In this document: piece by piece, positions 1-9,104 of the stretch
Layout of the letters: each line of letters starts with the position of its first letter
How positions within the stretch are numbered: the first letter of the stretch is position 1
NCBI RefSeq assembly: GCF_003337565.1
Contig: NZ_QPJL01000007.1
Location: 1 to 64,000 of the forward strand
Direction of reading: 5' to 3'
Length of the DNA: 64,000 bases
From: Paracoccus lutimaris
Lineage (GTDB): Bacteria > Pseudomonadota > Alphaproteobacteria > Rhodobacterales > Rhodobacteraceae
Notes under the pieces: generated by a model
What the model saw: the letters and a program-made list of their open reading frames with translations, nothing else
Told to the model about the DNA's origin: nothing
The model's database searches: none
Translations under genes and position numbers: made by a program

Positions 1-105
1 CCCCAGCTGGTTCAAGCCGGGGCAAGGTTGCACATGGGTCAATTCTCAATGACAATTTCCGCTGTTGCCGGGTCAAATCTCAGTGGCAATCAACAAGGCA
101 GGCCA
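1..105 (+). ncRNA. candidate tracrRNA, 3' part (partial, cut by window edge)
   Basis: Bases 9-23 (GGTTCAAGCCGGGGC) pair with the first 14 bases of the CRISPR repeat read on the minus strand (GTCCGGGCTTGGCC). By hand I count 12 of 14 pairs including two G-U wobbles. The bases AAGG follow directly, as they do after the anti-repeat in the Neisseria II-C tracrRNA. The stretch between here and the cas1 ribosome binding site has no reading frame of its own with a good start. The 5' part of the RNA and its promoter would be to the left of the window. I see no T-run that would fix the 3' end, so the end given is a guess. Confidence 0.5.
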
Positions 106-138
106 ACTGGTCGGGCGCATTCCCTCAAGGAGGCTCTC

Positions 139-1053
139 ATGGTTGGACGGATATTGGAACTGACGAAGCCCGGGCTCTCGGTGCACAAGCGCCGCGGGTT
201 CTTGGCGGTGGATACAAGTGACGGCGAGGCCGGACGGATCGCCTTCGATGACGTTGAGGCGGTGCTGGTCGCCAGCCCCGGAATGGTTTGGTCGAATACA
301 GCGCTTGCCGAACTTGGCGTCCGTCAGGTGCCGGTCATGGTGCTGGGCCATGACTTCAACCCGGTGAGTGTCATGCTCCCGCTCAACGGGCATTTCCAGC
401 AGGCGCATCGTTTCAGGGCGCAGGCAAATGCATCCTTGCCTTTACGCAAGCAGACATGGGCCACATTGGTGCGCCACAAGATCATGGCACAGGCTGAGGC
501 ACTTGAGCGCGTGAACGAGCCGTCCGAGCGGCTGCGGCGGTTGGCCATGGCCGTAAGATCCGGCGATCCTGACAATCGCGAGGCGCAGGCCGCGCAGGCC
601 TACTGGCCCTTGATGATGGACAAGGCGTTTCGCCGTGAGCGTGATGCATCGGGTGCAAATGCCCTGCTGAACTACGGCTATGCCGTTCTGAGAGCAGCAA
701 CTGCCCGCGCGATCGTCGCCGCAGGGTTGCATCCGTCCCTGTCAGTCCACCATCGCTCTGGTGGCGATGCGCTGGCCCTTGCCGATGATCTGATGGAGCC
801 TTTCCGCCCCACTGTCGATCTGATCGTTCGCCGCCTGTGCGCGGAAGGTATCACCGAGGTCGCCGAAGGGCGCGGTGCGCTGGTGGCAAGCCTTGCCGCC
901 GATTTTCCGACACCGCAGGGCGCAAGCCCCTTGTCACAGGTCCTTGTGCGCCTGGCGCAAAGCCTCGCTCAATCCTGCGAAAGCGGCAAATTGCGCCTCG
1001 CCTTTCCGGACCGGCCGATCCCCCTAGCCTCGGAAAATCACGGCGATGGGTGA
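139..1053 (+). CDS. cas1: CRISPR-associated endonuclease Cas1, type II-C
   Basis: Cas1 is the integrase subunit that, with Cas2, inserts new spacers into the array. The start is set at ATG 139 because GGAGG lies at 129-133, just upstream; upstream in-frame codons lack such a site and would run into the probable tracrRNA. The 304-residue product has the usual Cas1 layout: a beta-strand N-terminal domain, then an alpha-helical catalytic domain with the conserved Glu in DNREAQAAQAYW (E148), the His pair in VHHRSGGDA (H204/H205) and the acidic residues of LADDLMEPFRP (D217, E220). Length and motifs match type II Cas1. It overlaps cas2 by 8 bases, so the two are translationally coupled. cas9 is expected upstream, outside the window. 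Family assignment is firm; the II-C subtype is inferred from the small cas set and the array. Confidence 0.95.
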   Translation: MVGRILELTKPGLSVHKRRGFLAVDTSDGEAGRIAFDDVEAVLVASPGMVWSNTALAELGVRQVPVMVLGHDFNPVSVMLPLNGHFQQAHRFRAQANASLPLRKQTWATLVRHKIMAQAEALERVNEPSERLRRLAMAVRSGDPDNREAQAAQAYWPLMMDKAFRRERDASGANALLNYGYAVLRAATARAIVAAGLHPSLSVHHRSGGDALALADDLMEPFRPTVDLIVRRLCAEGITEVAEGRGALVASLAADFPTPQGASPLSQVLVRLAQSLAQSCESGKLRLAFPDRPIPLASENHGDG

Positions 1054-1396
1054 TAAAGGCTTCAAACAACTCTCAGGATACAGAATCATGTGGGTATGGG
1101 TACTTTTCGATCTGCCGGTGCTGACCAGTGCCGAACGCAAGCGTGCAACGCGATTTCGCAACGATCTGTTGGACCTTGGCTTTGAAATGGTTCAGTTCTC
1201 GGTATATCTTCGGCACGCATGGAGCAAAGAAAAGGCTGAGAGCTATGCAAGACAGGTTGGCAACCTCGTCCCGGACCCCGGCCATGTGCAGGTGCTGTTC
1301 TTCACGGACAAGCAATATGCCCTCAGTCAGGTCTTTAACGGCAAGCGAAGATCGAAAACGCCAGCAGAAAAACCGGCCCAACTCGTGCTGTTTTGA
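1046..1396 (+). CDS. cas2: CRISPR-associated endoribonuclease Cas2, type II-C
   Basis: Cas2 is the small dimeric partner of Cas1 in spacer integration. The 116-residue product has the ferredoxin-like Cas2 core: a first strand WVWVLFDLPV with the usual aspartate, then an RKRATRFRNDLLDLGFEM helix and the QFSVYLRH strand, ending in FFTDKQYALSQVF. ATG 1046 overlaps the end of cas1; a second in-frame ATG at about 1088 (MWVWVLFDLP) would give a shorter protein of standard length, so the first 14 residues are less certain. No csn2 or cas4 follows; the next feature is a hairpin and then the array. That gene set (cas1-cas2 then array) is what subtype II-C shows. Confidence 0.93.
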   Translation: MGDKGFKQLSGYRIMWVWVLFDLPVLTSAERKRATRFRNDLLDLGFEMVQFSVYLRHAWSKEKAESYARQVGNLVPDPGHVQVLFFTDKQYALSQVFNGKRRSKTPAEKPAQLVLF

Positions 1397-1438
1397 CCAG
1401 GCAGAGGACGTTTTTATGCGGAAAAAGTCAGTAAAAAT

Positions 1439-1465
1439 CCCCGCGCAACAAGAGGTTGCGCGGGG
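1439..1465 (-). terminator. intrinsic terminator for minus-strand array transcript
   Basis: A perfect 11-bp stem (CCCCGCGCAAC at 1439-1449 with GTTGCGCGGGG at 1455-1465) has a 5-base loop. Read on the minus strand it is followed at once by ATTTTT, the signature of an intrinsic terminator; read on the plus strand there is no T-run. It sits between cas2 and the first repeat, so it should stop transcripts running leftward out of the array before they enter cas2 antisense. Confidence 0.75.
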
Positions 1466-1468
1466 CTT

Positions 1469-4410
1469 ATCCTAGCAGAAGAAGCGGCGTGGCCAAGCCC
1501 GGACGATATAGGTATTCCCGTAGAGTTGCTGCTCATCCTAGCAGAAGAAGCGGCGTGGCCAAGCCCGGACTGCGGCTGATATCGAACCCGCAGTTCGTTT
1601 ATCCTAGCAGAAGAAGCGGCGTGGCCAAGCCCGGACGCCGTCACATAATCGCCGGCGATGAAGGACATCCTAGCAGAAGAAGCGGCGTGGCCAAGCCCGG
1701 ACTCGCCGCCAGTCACGGTGTTGGTGATATCGATCCTAGCAGAAGAAGCGGCGTGGCCAAGCCCGGACAGAGTTCAGGGGCGCGCTCGCACTGCCTGTGA
1801 TCCTAGCAGAAGAAGCGGCGTGGCCAAGCCCGGACATCAACCGCGCGACATCAGCGATAAGCTCCATCCTAGCAGAAGAAGCGGCGTGGCCAAGCCCGGA
1901 CCGCAGCGGTATCCTGTTCGGCCCGTTGCGCTATCCTAGCAGAAGAAGCGGCGTGGCCAAGCCCGGACGGAATGTGTGGTGAGAGCCTGACTGGCGTCAT
2001 CCTAGCAGAAGAAGCGGCGTGGCCAAGCCCGGACCTGTAGTCAGCGCGCCAGTCGGGATCGTCTATCCTAGCAGAAGAAGCGGCGTGGCCAAGCCCGGAC
2101 TTTGCACGGGTCGCCCTTTGTTCATGATCAATCCTAGCAGAAGAAGCGGCGTGGCCAAGCCCGGACTGCACCCGACCGGCAACGATATCACGTCGAATCC
2201 TAGCAGAAGAAGCGGCGTGGCCAAGCCCGGACGAGGGTGGAATGAGGCAGATCAGCAACCCGATCCTAGCAGAAGAAGCGGCGTGGCCAAGCCCGGACCA
2301 TCTCGGCCATTTCGTGCGCGTCATCATGATCCTAGCAGAAGAAGCGGCGTGGCCAAGCCCGGACACCGCGTCTTGCGAGGCCGAGATGATCCAGATCCTA
2401 GCAGAAGAAGCGGCGTGGCCAAGCCCGGACTGACGCCCCCGTGTCGTTTTCTCTGACGCCATCCTAGCAGAAGAAGCGGCGTGGCCAAGCCCGGACTTTC
2501 ACGGCCAACGGATCATCCTCCGCCACAATCCTAGCAGAAGAAGCGGCGTGGCCAAGCCCGGACAGCATCGCGCTGCTGATCGCCGCCCACACAATCCTAG
2601 CAGAAGAAGCGGCGTGGCCAAGCCCGGACATGCCCGGCTGGCAAGGTATCCTGGAAGATATCCTAGCAGAAGAAGCGGCGTGGCCAAGCCCGGACTTCGT
2701 TCGCCTGCGCTTGGGCAGCATTGACATCCTAGCAGAAGAAGCGGCGTGGCCAAGCCCGGACTGGCGATATCATCGAGGCCGTATACCTCGTATCCTAGCA
2801 GAAGAAGCGGCGTGGCCAAGCCCGGACGGCGAACATGGGCTTTGGCGCCCCGAAGATATCCTAGCAGAAGAAGCGGCGTGGCCAAGCCCGGACGAAACTG
2901 TCCATCATGCCGGATTCCATCGGATCCTAGCAGAAGAAGCGGCGTGGCCAAGCCCGGACTTCACATGGGCGTTCAGGCGGTCGATCACCATCCTAGCAGA
3001 AGAAGCGGCGTGGCCAAGCCCGGACAAAAGATCGATCAACCAGCGCATCAGAACTATCCTAGCAGAAGAAGCGGCGTGGCCAAGCCCGGACAGCAGGGTC
3101 TGCCTGCTGTGTTCCGCCCATATCCTAGCAGAAGAAGCGGCGTGGCCAAGCCCGGACAGCAGGGTCTGCCTGCTGTGTTCCGCCCATATCCTAGCAGAAG
3201 AAGCGGCGTGGCCAAGCCCGGACAGCAGGGTCTGCCTGCTGTGTTCCGCCCATATCCTAGCAGAAGAAGCGGCGTGGCCAAGCCCGGACGTTGAAGGCGT
3301 GCGCAACGAAAGCTGGCGCATCCTAGCAGAAGAAGCGGCGTGGCCAAGCCCGGACCGGTTTCGATGGGTAACGCCTTCGCCGGTGATCCTAGCAGAAGAA
3401 GCGGCGTGGCCAAGCCCGGACGACGATTGCATTGCCGTAGCCCCGCAGGAGATCCTAGCAGAAGAAGCGGCGTGGCCAAGCCCGGACGACGATTGCATTG
3501 CCGTAGCCCCGCAGGAGATCCTAGCAGAAGAAGCGGCGTGGCCAAGCCCGGACGACGATTGCATTGCCGTAGCCCCGCAGGAGATCCTAGCAGAAGAAGC
3601 GGCGTGGCCAAGCCCGGACCCCAGCCAAGAGCGTGACCCTCATGGCTTGATCCTAGCAGAAGAAGCGGCGTGGCCAAGCCCGGACTGAACCCGACCACTG
3701 CGCCCGCATCTGGCGATCCTAGCAGAAGAAGCGGCGTGGCCAAGCCCGGACTTCAGCATTTGGCCGGGCGCAAAGACCGCCATCCTAGCAGAAGAAGCGG
3801 CGTGGCCAAGCCCGGACGTGAGCTGGACATACCCGCGGCCGAGCCAGATCCTAGCAGAAGAAGCGGCGTGGCCAAGCCCGGACCGACCATAGTAGCGCCA
3901 GTTGTACTGTTTGATCCTAGCAGAAGAAGCGGCGTGGCCAAGCCCGGACACCGCCCTGCGCACCGTGGACGCCGCACGGATCCTAGCAGAAGAAGCGGCG
4001 TGGCCAAGCCCGGACGTCACCGACGAACTCGTCAACCTGCTCCCTATCCTAGCAGAAGAAGCGGCGTGGCCAAGCCCGGACTATGCCGTGATCCGCGCGA
4101 TCTACGGCAGCATCCTAGCAGAAGAAGCGGCGTGGCCAAGCCCGGACTGCAGCGCCCGAACCAATGCGGCAGGGTCGATCCTAGCAGAAGAAGCGGCGTG
4201 GCCAAGCCCGGACCCTTACCCTTGCCATCAGGACGCAGGAACGATCCTAGCAGAAGAAGCGGCGTGGCCAAGCCCGGACAACATTTGCCAACACATCCGC
4301 GAAGCTCTCATCCTAGCAGAAGAAGCGGCGTGGCCAAGCCCGGACTAAAACAAGTATCTATCAAACTAGGCACAATCCTAGCAGAAGAAGCGGCGTGGCC
4401 GAGCCCGGAC
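1469..4410 (-). CRISPR. type II-C CRISPR array, 45 repeats of 36 bp
   Basis: The 36-bp repeat starts ATCCTAGCAG and ends AAGCCCGGAC on the plus strand. It recurs 45 times with a 66-67 base period, leaving 44 spacers of 29-31 (mostly 30) bases. The repeats are identical by eye except the last (4375-4410), which has G for A in GGCCGAGCCC. Read on the minus strand each repeat ends TGCTAGGAT, an extended -10-like box in the position where Neisseria II-C repeats carry their own promoters, so each spacer may be transcribed separately on the minus strand. This agrees with the anti-repeat at 9-23 and the minus-strand terminator at 1439-1465. Spacers after repeats 25, 26 and 27 are identical, and so are those after repeats 30, 31 and 32. 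All long reading frames here are artefacts of the repeat. Confidence 0.98.
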
Positions 4411-4792
4411 GAGAATTGCTGTGAAACCGCCCCCCCCCCCGGCTGCGCGCATCCAAAAAGTAGGTTTGGATTTCAGGACCGGCTGCACTGGAAATGGTAT
4501 TACGAAACGACCAATTCGAAATTCGAACTTTTACGATAAATATCAATAACTTATAGAAATTCACCAGAACATCGCAGGCAACAGGTCCGGAGAATATCCA
4601 CCCAGAGAGACTACTTTCGGGCCTCCTAGCAACGAGGCCGGTTAACATCCCCCCCGCATAACCCTCGAAAACAACGGAAAAATCCGGCTGCAGCCGGATC
4701 GGGAGAACGCTTTCGCGAGGGCAAGTGGCGGAGGGGATGGGCCTGATATCCAACCTTCTCCATGTCGGAAACGAGTTGGAGAGTCGTCGCGT
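4411..4792. other. array flank without a gene; possible leader
   Basis: No convincing gene. It begins just after the variant terminal repeat, has a run of C at about 4431-4441, and an AT-rich stretch at about 4497-4565 that contrasts with the GC-rich neighbourhood and contains overlapping TTCGAA-type palindromes. If crRNA transcription runs on the minus strand, this AT-rich stretch is on the upstream side of the array and could be the leader. If the variant repeat marks the oldest end, it is instead the trailer. The sequence alone does not decide. Confidence 0.4.
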
Positions 4793-5335
4793 TCAACCGG
4801 CGCGCCGCGGGATCTTCCTGCGGTAGGCATGCCGTTGGACGGGAGCAACGATGCTGGCGGCCGTCGCGACCTGATCTCGTGACGTTGGCTTGGCTTTGCC
4901 GCGCCTGATAGGGTCCCTCAGCAAGCGCAGGCCGTTGAGCACCACCAGAACCGTTCCGCCTTCGCGACCGATCACGGCGAGCGGTAGGGGAAGCTCGAAG
5001 AACAGGCCGCCCGTGACAAGGATCGCCATCGCACCCATGGCGAAGGCGAGGTTCTGCCGGATGATCCGCGAGGTGCGGCGCGCCAGGCGATGGGCTTCCG
5101 CAAGACGCCCCATATCCTCCGAAAGAAGAGCCACGTCCGCCGCCTGCAGTGCGACGTCCGACCCGGCGGCGCCCATAGCGATACCCACATCGGCGCGAGC
5201 CAGGGCCGCTGCGTCATTGACGCCATCGCCGACGAAGGCGACCTTGCCGCGGGCAGCCAGTTCGCCAGCCATCCGGACCTTGTCCTCCGGAAGCATGTCG
5301 GCGTGGATTTCCTCGGGCCTCAGGCCAAGCTCTTC
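4793..5335 (-). pseudogene. P1B-type heavy-metal ATPase, C-terminal fragment
   Basis: About 180 residues of a metal-exporting P-type ATPase survive: GLRPEEIHADMLPEDKV, the hinge motif VGDGVNDAAALARADVGIAMG, and the last two membrane spans ending in EGGTVLVVLNGLRLL, as in CadA/ZntA proteins. The phosphorylation site, the CPC membrane motif and the N-terminal metal domains are missing. Homology stops near 5335, exactly where a truncated IS4-family transposase begins on the other strand, so the gene was cut by a transposon event. The fragment cannot pump metal. The family is clear; whether the substrate was Zn, Cd or Pb cannot be told from this piece. Confidence 0.8.
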
Positions 5336-6131
5336 GCCTATGCCCGTGCGCCGTCATTGGAAAAGGTGATTGCCGCCGGCGCCGATTTCATCGTCCGCTC
5401 AGGTTGGCGCACCATACGCATCGTCATTATGGATGGCCATCCGGTCGACTGGAATGCCGTTTATGCGCCGATGCGGATTGGCCAAGTCCGCGAGATCGAT
5501 GTCTTCATCGAACACTCTGGCCACAAGCAGAAGGGACGCGGCAAGCCTCTGTTTCAGGCAAGGCTCATCATCAAACGGAAAGATGCCGAAGCGGCGGAAC
5601 GCTCCTTGAAGTCGGCAATAAGTAGACATCAGCGCCGCCGTTCCAGTCAGGTCATGCTGCCGACAACCGTCGCGGCGACGGGGTTCGTCATGTTGCTGAC
5701 GTCGATCCCGGCAGCCGACATGACGGCTAAAGCCGTTCTGGACGTCTATCGGCTGCGCTGGCAGATCGAACTCGCCTTCAAGCGTCTCAAGAGTGGTCTT
5801 GGCATCCACAAGCTTCCGGCCAGGGACGTGCGATTGGCCAGAACCTGGCTGACGGCGCATCTTATCCTGGCGCTGATGATCGAAGAGGCCGTCACCGACG
5901 TTCTCGACTCTCCCCCCTGCGACGACGAAACCGTGGTCAACCAGGCCCATGTCGCTGTGGCGGCTGCATAGCCTCCTACGGCATGCGATCCTCACCGTTA
6001 TCTTGACGGTGCGAACGGCGAGCGAAATCTCGAACAGCTTCGCCGGCATCATGCGCCACATTTGCGATCCACCGAGACGCAGGAAGAACCAGGCTGCTGA
6101 TGCAAGGAATGCAACCATCCCCTTGACTTAA
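5330..6131 (+). pseudogene. IS4-family transposase, truncated and frameshifted
   Basis: The reading frame lacks an N-terminal start and begins inside the transposase with YARAPSLEKVIAAGADFIVR. It contains the IS4 C-terminal signature YRLRWQIELAFKRLKS (the Y-R-E-K motif) at about 5749-5796. Near 5945 the reading shifts: the first frame ends in an early stop at 5971, while a second frame continues with a family-like C terminus, CDPPRRRKNQAADARNATI, to 6131. The N-terminal part with the first catalytic aspartate is absent. It abuts the P-type ATPase fragment. A short remnant resembling its 3' end is seen again at about 9309-9337. Confidence 0.78.
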
Positions 6132-6275
6132 CGCTTGTGGGGCATGGCCTTCCCTTTCGTAGGTAGTTCGCGGAGGGGTGTCAATCAGGCGACAGATCCG
6201 GATGACGCTGGACCCGACTGCACCGGGCTGAAGACCTGCACCGATCGCGGGCACGCCGCTATGCTGGCGGGACAA

Positions 6276-7313
6276 TCACGGCTCCGGGACAATCAGCCTG
6301 TCATGCGCTTCGTCGCCGATCAACAGGCGTTCGAGGAGGGCTGTCAGGAATGCGGCTCCGACCGCTCCGACAAGCGTGAGCACGATGCGCAGCGTGCTGG
6401 CCGAAACCGGGTTCTGCGTCGACAACGCGCCGGCCACGAGCGAGATCATGACCGAGAAAGCGAACTGGTAGACCATCGGCGGATGGGAGCCGTTCATCAT
6501 CCGGCTCGCGAGAAAGAGACCACCCAGGAACACAAGGATCAGCAGGACGGGAAAGTGCGCCATGTAGTCGAAGGAATAGAGGATGGCGAACGAGATCGCC
6601 GCGCCAATCATCGTGGCGAGAGTACGTTCCCACGCCTCGGCATAGAGCTGTTCGCGTGTCGGAAATACCAGCACGAAGACGGCGGCGACGGCGAGCATCA
6701 GATTGGCCGCATCGAGAACGGCATAGAGCCAGAACGACAGGAGCAGCAGGACGCCGCCCCGGATGAATGCGCGCAGCACGTGATGGCCTTCGCTGGCCGG
6801 CTGGTAGATCTCGACCATCATTTCCTTCGCACGCGGCGGGAACACAGCGTAGAGAAGGGGTATGGCGACAAGGGCGCACAGGCTCGCCTCGATGAAGCCG
6901 TCGCGCATGTAGTCCATCATCACGGCGGACGACATGCGCATGACGGACATCAGAACCGCGACGATCGCGACCAGCATGCCGATCGGGTTGCCGGTGCTGA
7001 GGATGATGTAATAGGACAGAACGCACAGCGCGCCCGTCAGCGTGATGAGAACCAGCGGCATCGGCCGCGCCAATTCCACCAGCCCGGATATCAAGATCAC
7101 CATGATGATCATCGCCACAGGCCCGCCGACCGCCTTCTTCGGATCGAACGCCTTGCGCATGCCGGCCATCAGGCCGACGATCAGCGCCGGGGGCAACATC
7201 GGCATCGGTGACTGAAGCAGGATCGCCAGGCCGAAGCCGACGACCGCCGCGCTCGACAGCCGGACCGCGAACAGCGGATCGTCATCGACATGCGGGCGCG
7301 GTGCGACATACAT
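6276..7313 (-). CDS. DUF2955 / FUSC-like inner-membrane efflux protein
   Basis: The 345-residue protein is almost entirely membrane-embedded, with about ten hydrophobic spans in two blocks separated by a short soluble stretch (PPRAKEMMVEIYQPASEGHH). This is the half-size architecture of DUF2955 proteins, relatives of the fusaric-acid-resistance/aromatic-acid exporter (FUSC, AaeB) group. It starts at ATG 7313, 9 bases after the membrane fusion protein ends, so the two form one operon and probably one pump. The divergent MarR gene is the likely regulator. The substrate is not readable from sequence; small organic acids or aromatic compounds are the family precedent. No outer membrane channel gene is present nearby. 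Confidence 0.78.
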   Translation of the reverse strand: MYVAPRPHVDDDPLFAVRLSSAAVVGFGLAILLQSPMPMLPPALIVGLMAGMRKAFDPKKAVGGPVAMIIMVILISGLVELARPMPLVLITLTGALCVLSYYIILSTGNPIGMLVAIVAVLMSVMRMSSAVMMDYMRDGFIEASLCALVAIPLLYAVFPPRAKEMMVEIYQPASEGHHVLRAFIRGGVLLLLSFWLYAVLDAANLMLAVAAVFVLVFPTREQLYAEAWERTLATMIGAAISFAILYSFDYMAHFPVLLILVFLGGLFLASRMMNGSHPPMVYQFAFSVMISLVAGALSTQNPVSASTLRIVLTLVGAVGAAFLTALLERLLIGDEAHDRLIVPEP

Positions 7314-7322
7314 GGATCGACC

Positions 7323-8561
7323 TCAATACAGATAGGATAGCCAGGACTGTATCTTGAGAAGTGTCGAGGCCACGCCCGAGATCGGCGTTCCGGTCCCTCC
7401 CGCATAGACGACGACGCTGACCTTGGCGCCTGCCTTGACGGTCAATGGCCACGCCTGCATGCCGCCCTCAAGCTCGATGTGGACCGGCATGCGGCGGGCC
7501 GGCTCGAACCACTGGTTTTCCGGACGGTTCTGCATCAGGCCGCCGGCCGAGGTGCGGCCCGGATCGATACCCCATGCGATCGAATGGACGCGCCCCCTGA
7601 AGGTCTGGCCCGGCATGGCGTCGAACAGGATTTCCACTTCGTCGCCGGGTTCGATGTTGCCGATCTGGTTCTCACGCAGATCGGCGGTGATCCACGCTCC
7701 GCGCGAATCGAAGAAGGTCATTACGGGCGAGCCCGCCGCCGCGAACTGACCGATGGCAAGTTGCAGGTTGGTGACGACGCCACGGGTCGGCGCGGTGACG
7801 GTCGAATAGAGAAGGTTGAGCTGCGCCTGCTCCAGTTGGAGTTGCGCCGCCATGATCTGCGGATTTGACGCGCCGCCGTCCTTGCCCAGTTGCAGCAGGG
7901 CGCTTTGCAGGTCGGCCTCGGCGGCTTCGAGTTGGGCTTCGGCGACACGCAACTCGGCCCTTGCGTTGTCGACCTGCGCCTGGGTCACCACTCCTCGCTC
8001 GAAGAGCGACGCGGTCCGGTTGGCGGCGGTGCGCGCGTTCTCGAGACTGGCCCGCGCCTGGGACACGCGTGCCTGAGACGAGGCGATCGCCGCTGCCGAG
8101 GCGTCAGTCGCCTGAACGGCCTGCGCCAGACCAACCTCCGCCTGACGGACCGCCAGTTCGAATGGACGGCGGTCGAGCTGGAACAGCGGCTCGTCCTGAT
8201 CGACGATCGTGTTGTCCTCGACGAAGACTTCGGTCACCTGCCCGGCGACCCTCGGGGCAATCTGCGCAACATAGGCCGACACCGTGCCTCTCGACGAATA
8301 GGGCGCGAGCCGGTCCGAGACCGCATACCAACTGACGAACACCGCCAGGACAACCACGAGCAGCGCCGCGATTTTCTTTGCGGGGTTTCCTCGATTTCCG
8401 GGCAACGGCTCCGCATTGGGAGCAGCTTCGTCCTCGAGGGTGACGGGAGCCGATTCAGGCTCCGGCTCACTTGCATCTTGCCTGGTGACCAGTGGTGTCG
8501 CCGGCGCGTGTTCAACGTCACCGGCATCGTCTCCAGGCTGTGGGGTCCTCTCGGTTGTCAT
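7323..8561 (-). CDS. HlyD/EmrA-type membrane fusion protein
   Basis: Periplasmic adaptor of a tripartite or two-part efflux system, 412 residues from ATG 8559-8561. Order of parts: acidic, proline-rich cytoplasmic tail (1-60), one membrane span (KKIAALLVVVLAVFVSWYAV, about 63-85), N-terminal half of the biotinyl-lipoyl barrel (APRVAGQVTEVFVEDNTIV), a long alanine-rich coiled-coil hairpin (about 130-235), the second lipoyl half (VTAPTRGVVTNLQLAIGQF) and a beta-barrel domain. An in-frame TTG further upstream would begin before the divergent MarR start region and is not favoured. It is the first gene of the operon with the DUF2955 protein. Confidence 0.85.
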   Translation of the reverse strand: MTTERTPQPGDDAGDVEHAPATPLVTRQDASEPEPESAPVTLEDEAAPNAEPLPGNRGNPAKKIAALLVVVLAVFVSWYAVSDRLAPYSSRGTVSAYVAQIAPRVAGQVTEVFVEDNTIVDQDEPLFQLDRRPFELAVRQAEVGLAQAVQATDASAAAIASSQARVSQARASLENARTAANRTASLFERGVVTQAQVDNARAELRVAEAQLEAAEADLQSALLQLGKDGGASNPQIMAAQLQLEQAQLNLLYSTVTAPTRGVVTNLQLAIGQFAAAGSPVMTFFDSRGAWITADLRENQIGNIEPGDEVEILFDAMPGQTFRGRVHSIAWGIDPGRTSAGGLMQNRPENQWFEPARRMPVHIELEGGMQAWPLTVKAGAKVSVVVYAGGTGTPISGVASTLLKIQSWLSYLY

Positions 8562-8620
8562 GCGGAACAATCCATCTGGCGCTGTGGGCAAGTCGGCATT
8601 ATATGTGCTGTCAAGTAACT

Positions 8621-8639
8621 CTATGGTAGAGCCATATAG
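8621..8639. promoter_or_regulatory. possible MarR operator
   Basis: An imperfect inverted repeat, CTATGGTAGAGCCATATAG, lies between the divergent MarR and membrane fusion genes, immediately in front of the MarR start. Its core ATGG-N5-CCAT is symmetric. MarR proteins usually bind such sites and control both flanking genes; binding here is inference only. Confidence 0.35.
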
Positions 8640-9104
8640 ATGCAACGGCACGACATGACAAGGGCAGCGGATTCCCGATTGGAAAAGGAGCAACAGTTGC
8701 GGCGCGATTTGCGGTCGGTGCTTCGCAAGGTGCTAAGGCTGGACGCCACCGTCGCACGCAGGCTGGGTATCCACGGAACCGATCTCGCTTCGCTGGAATT
8801 GCTGGAGACGGCCGACGAGCCGGTGACGCCGACAATGCTGTCGGACTATCTCGGCATCTCGACCGGCTCGGCGACCGCGGCGATCGACCGGCTGGAACGG
8901 GCGGGCTTCGTCCGGCGCGTTCCCAACAGCCACGACCGGCGCGGCATCATCATCGAACCCGTAGAGGGCCAGCAGGAGCGGTTGCTTTCGGCATACCATC
9001 AGCTCCGGTCGCGCTATGCCGAATTGATCGAAGGCATTTCCGACGACGAACTCGACGTGATCAACCGCTTCCTCAAGGGGATAGAGCGGATAGAACTGTC
9101 CTGA
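8640..9104 (+). CDS. MarR-family transcriptional regulator
   Basis: A 154-residue winged-helix regulator. The DNA-binding part is LASLELLETADEPVTPTMLSDYLGISTGSATAAIDRLERAGFVRR (about 51-96), followed by the wing PNSHDRRGI with the conserved DxR of MarR proteins. It is divergent from the membrane fusion/DUF2955 operon and shares its promoter region, so it most likely represses that pump until a ligand binds. ATG 8640 and ATG 8655 are both possible starts; neither has a clear ribosome binding site. Confidence 0.85.
   Translation: MQRHDMTRAADSRLEKEQQLRRDLRSVLRKVLRLDATVARRLGIHGTDLASLELLETADEPVTPTMLSDYLGISTGSATAAIDRLERAGFVRRVPNSHDRRGIIIEPVEGQQERLLSAYHQLRSRYAELIEGISDDELDVINRFLKGIERIELS

Noticed and set aside
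1414..4539. Many long open frames on both strands with repeated peptides (for example ILAEEAAWPSPD)
   Set aside because: They are the CRISPR repeat translated; repeat plus spacer length of 66 keeps frames open. No start signals or homology.
5090..5971. One long plus-strand frame as a complete gene
   Set aside because: Its first third is antisense to the P-type ATPase fragment; only the part from about 5330 is transposase, so it is a chance fusion of two broken genes.
6135..7211. Long plus-strand frame rich in His, Arg and Asp
   Set aside because: Antisense shadow of the DUF2955 gene, which has clear membrane spans in its own frame.
8586..8612. TTGACA and TATAAT on the minus strand as the membrane fusion promoter
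   Set aside because: The two boxes are only about 5 bases apart, so they cannot form one promoter; neither has a good partner at 16-18 bases.
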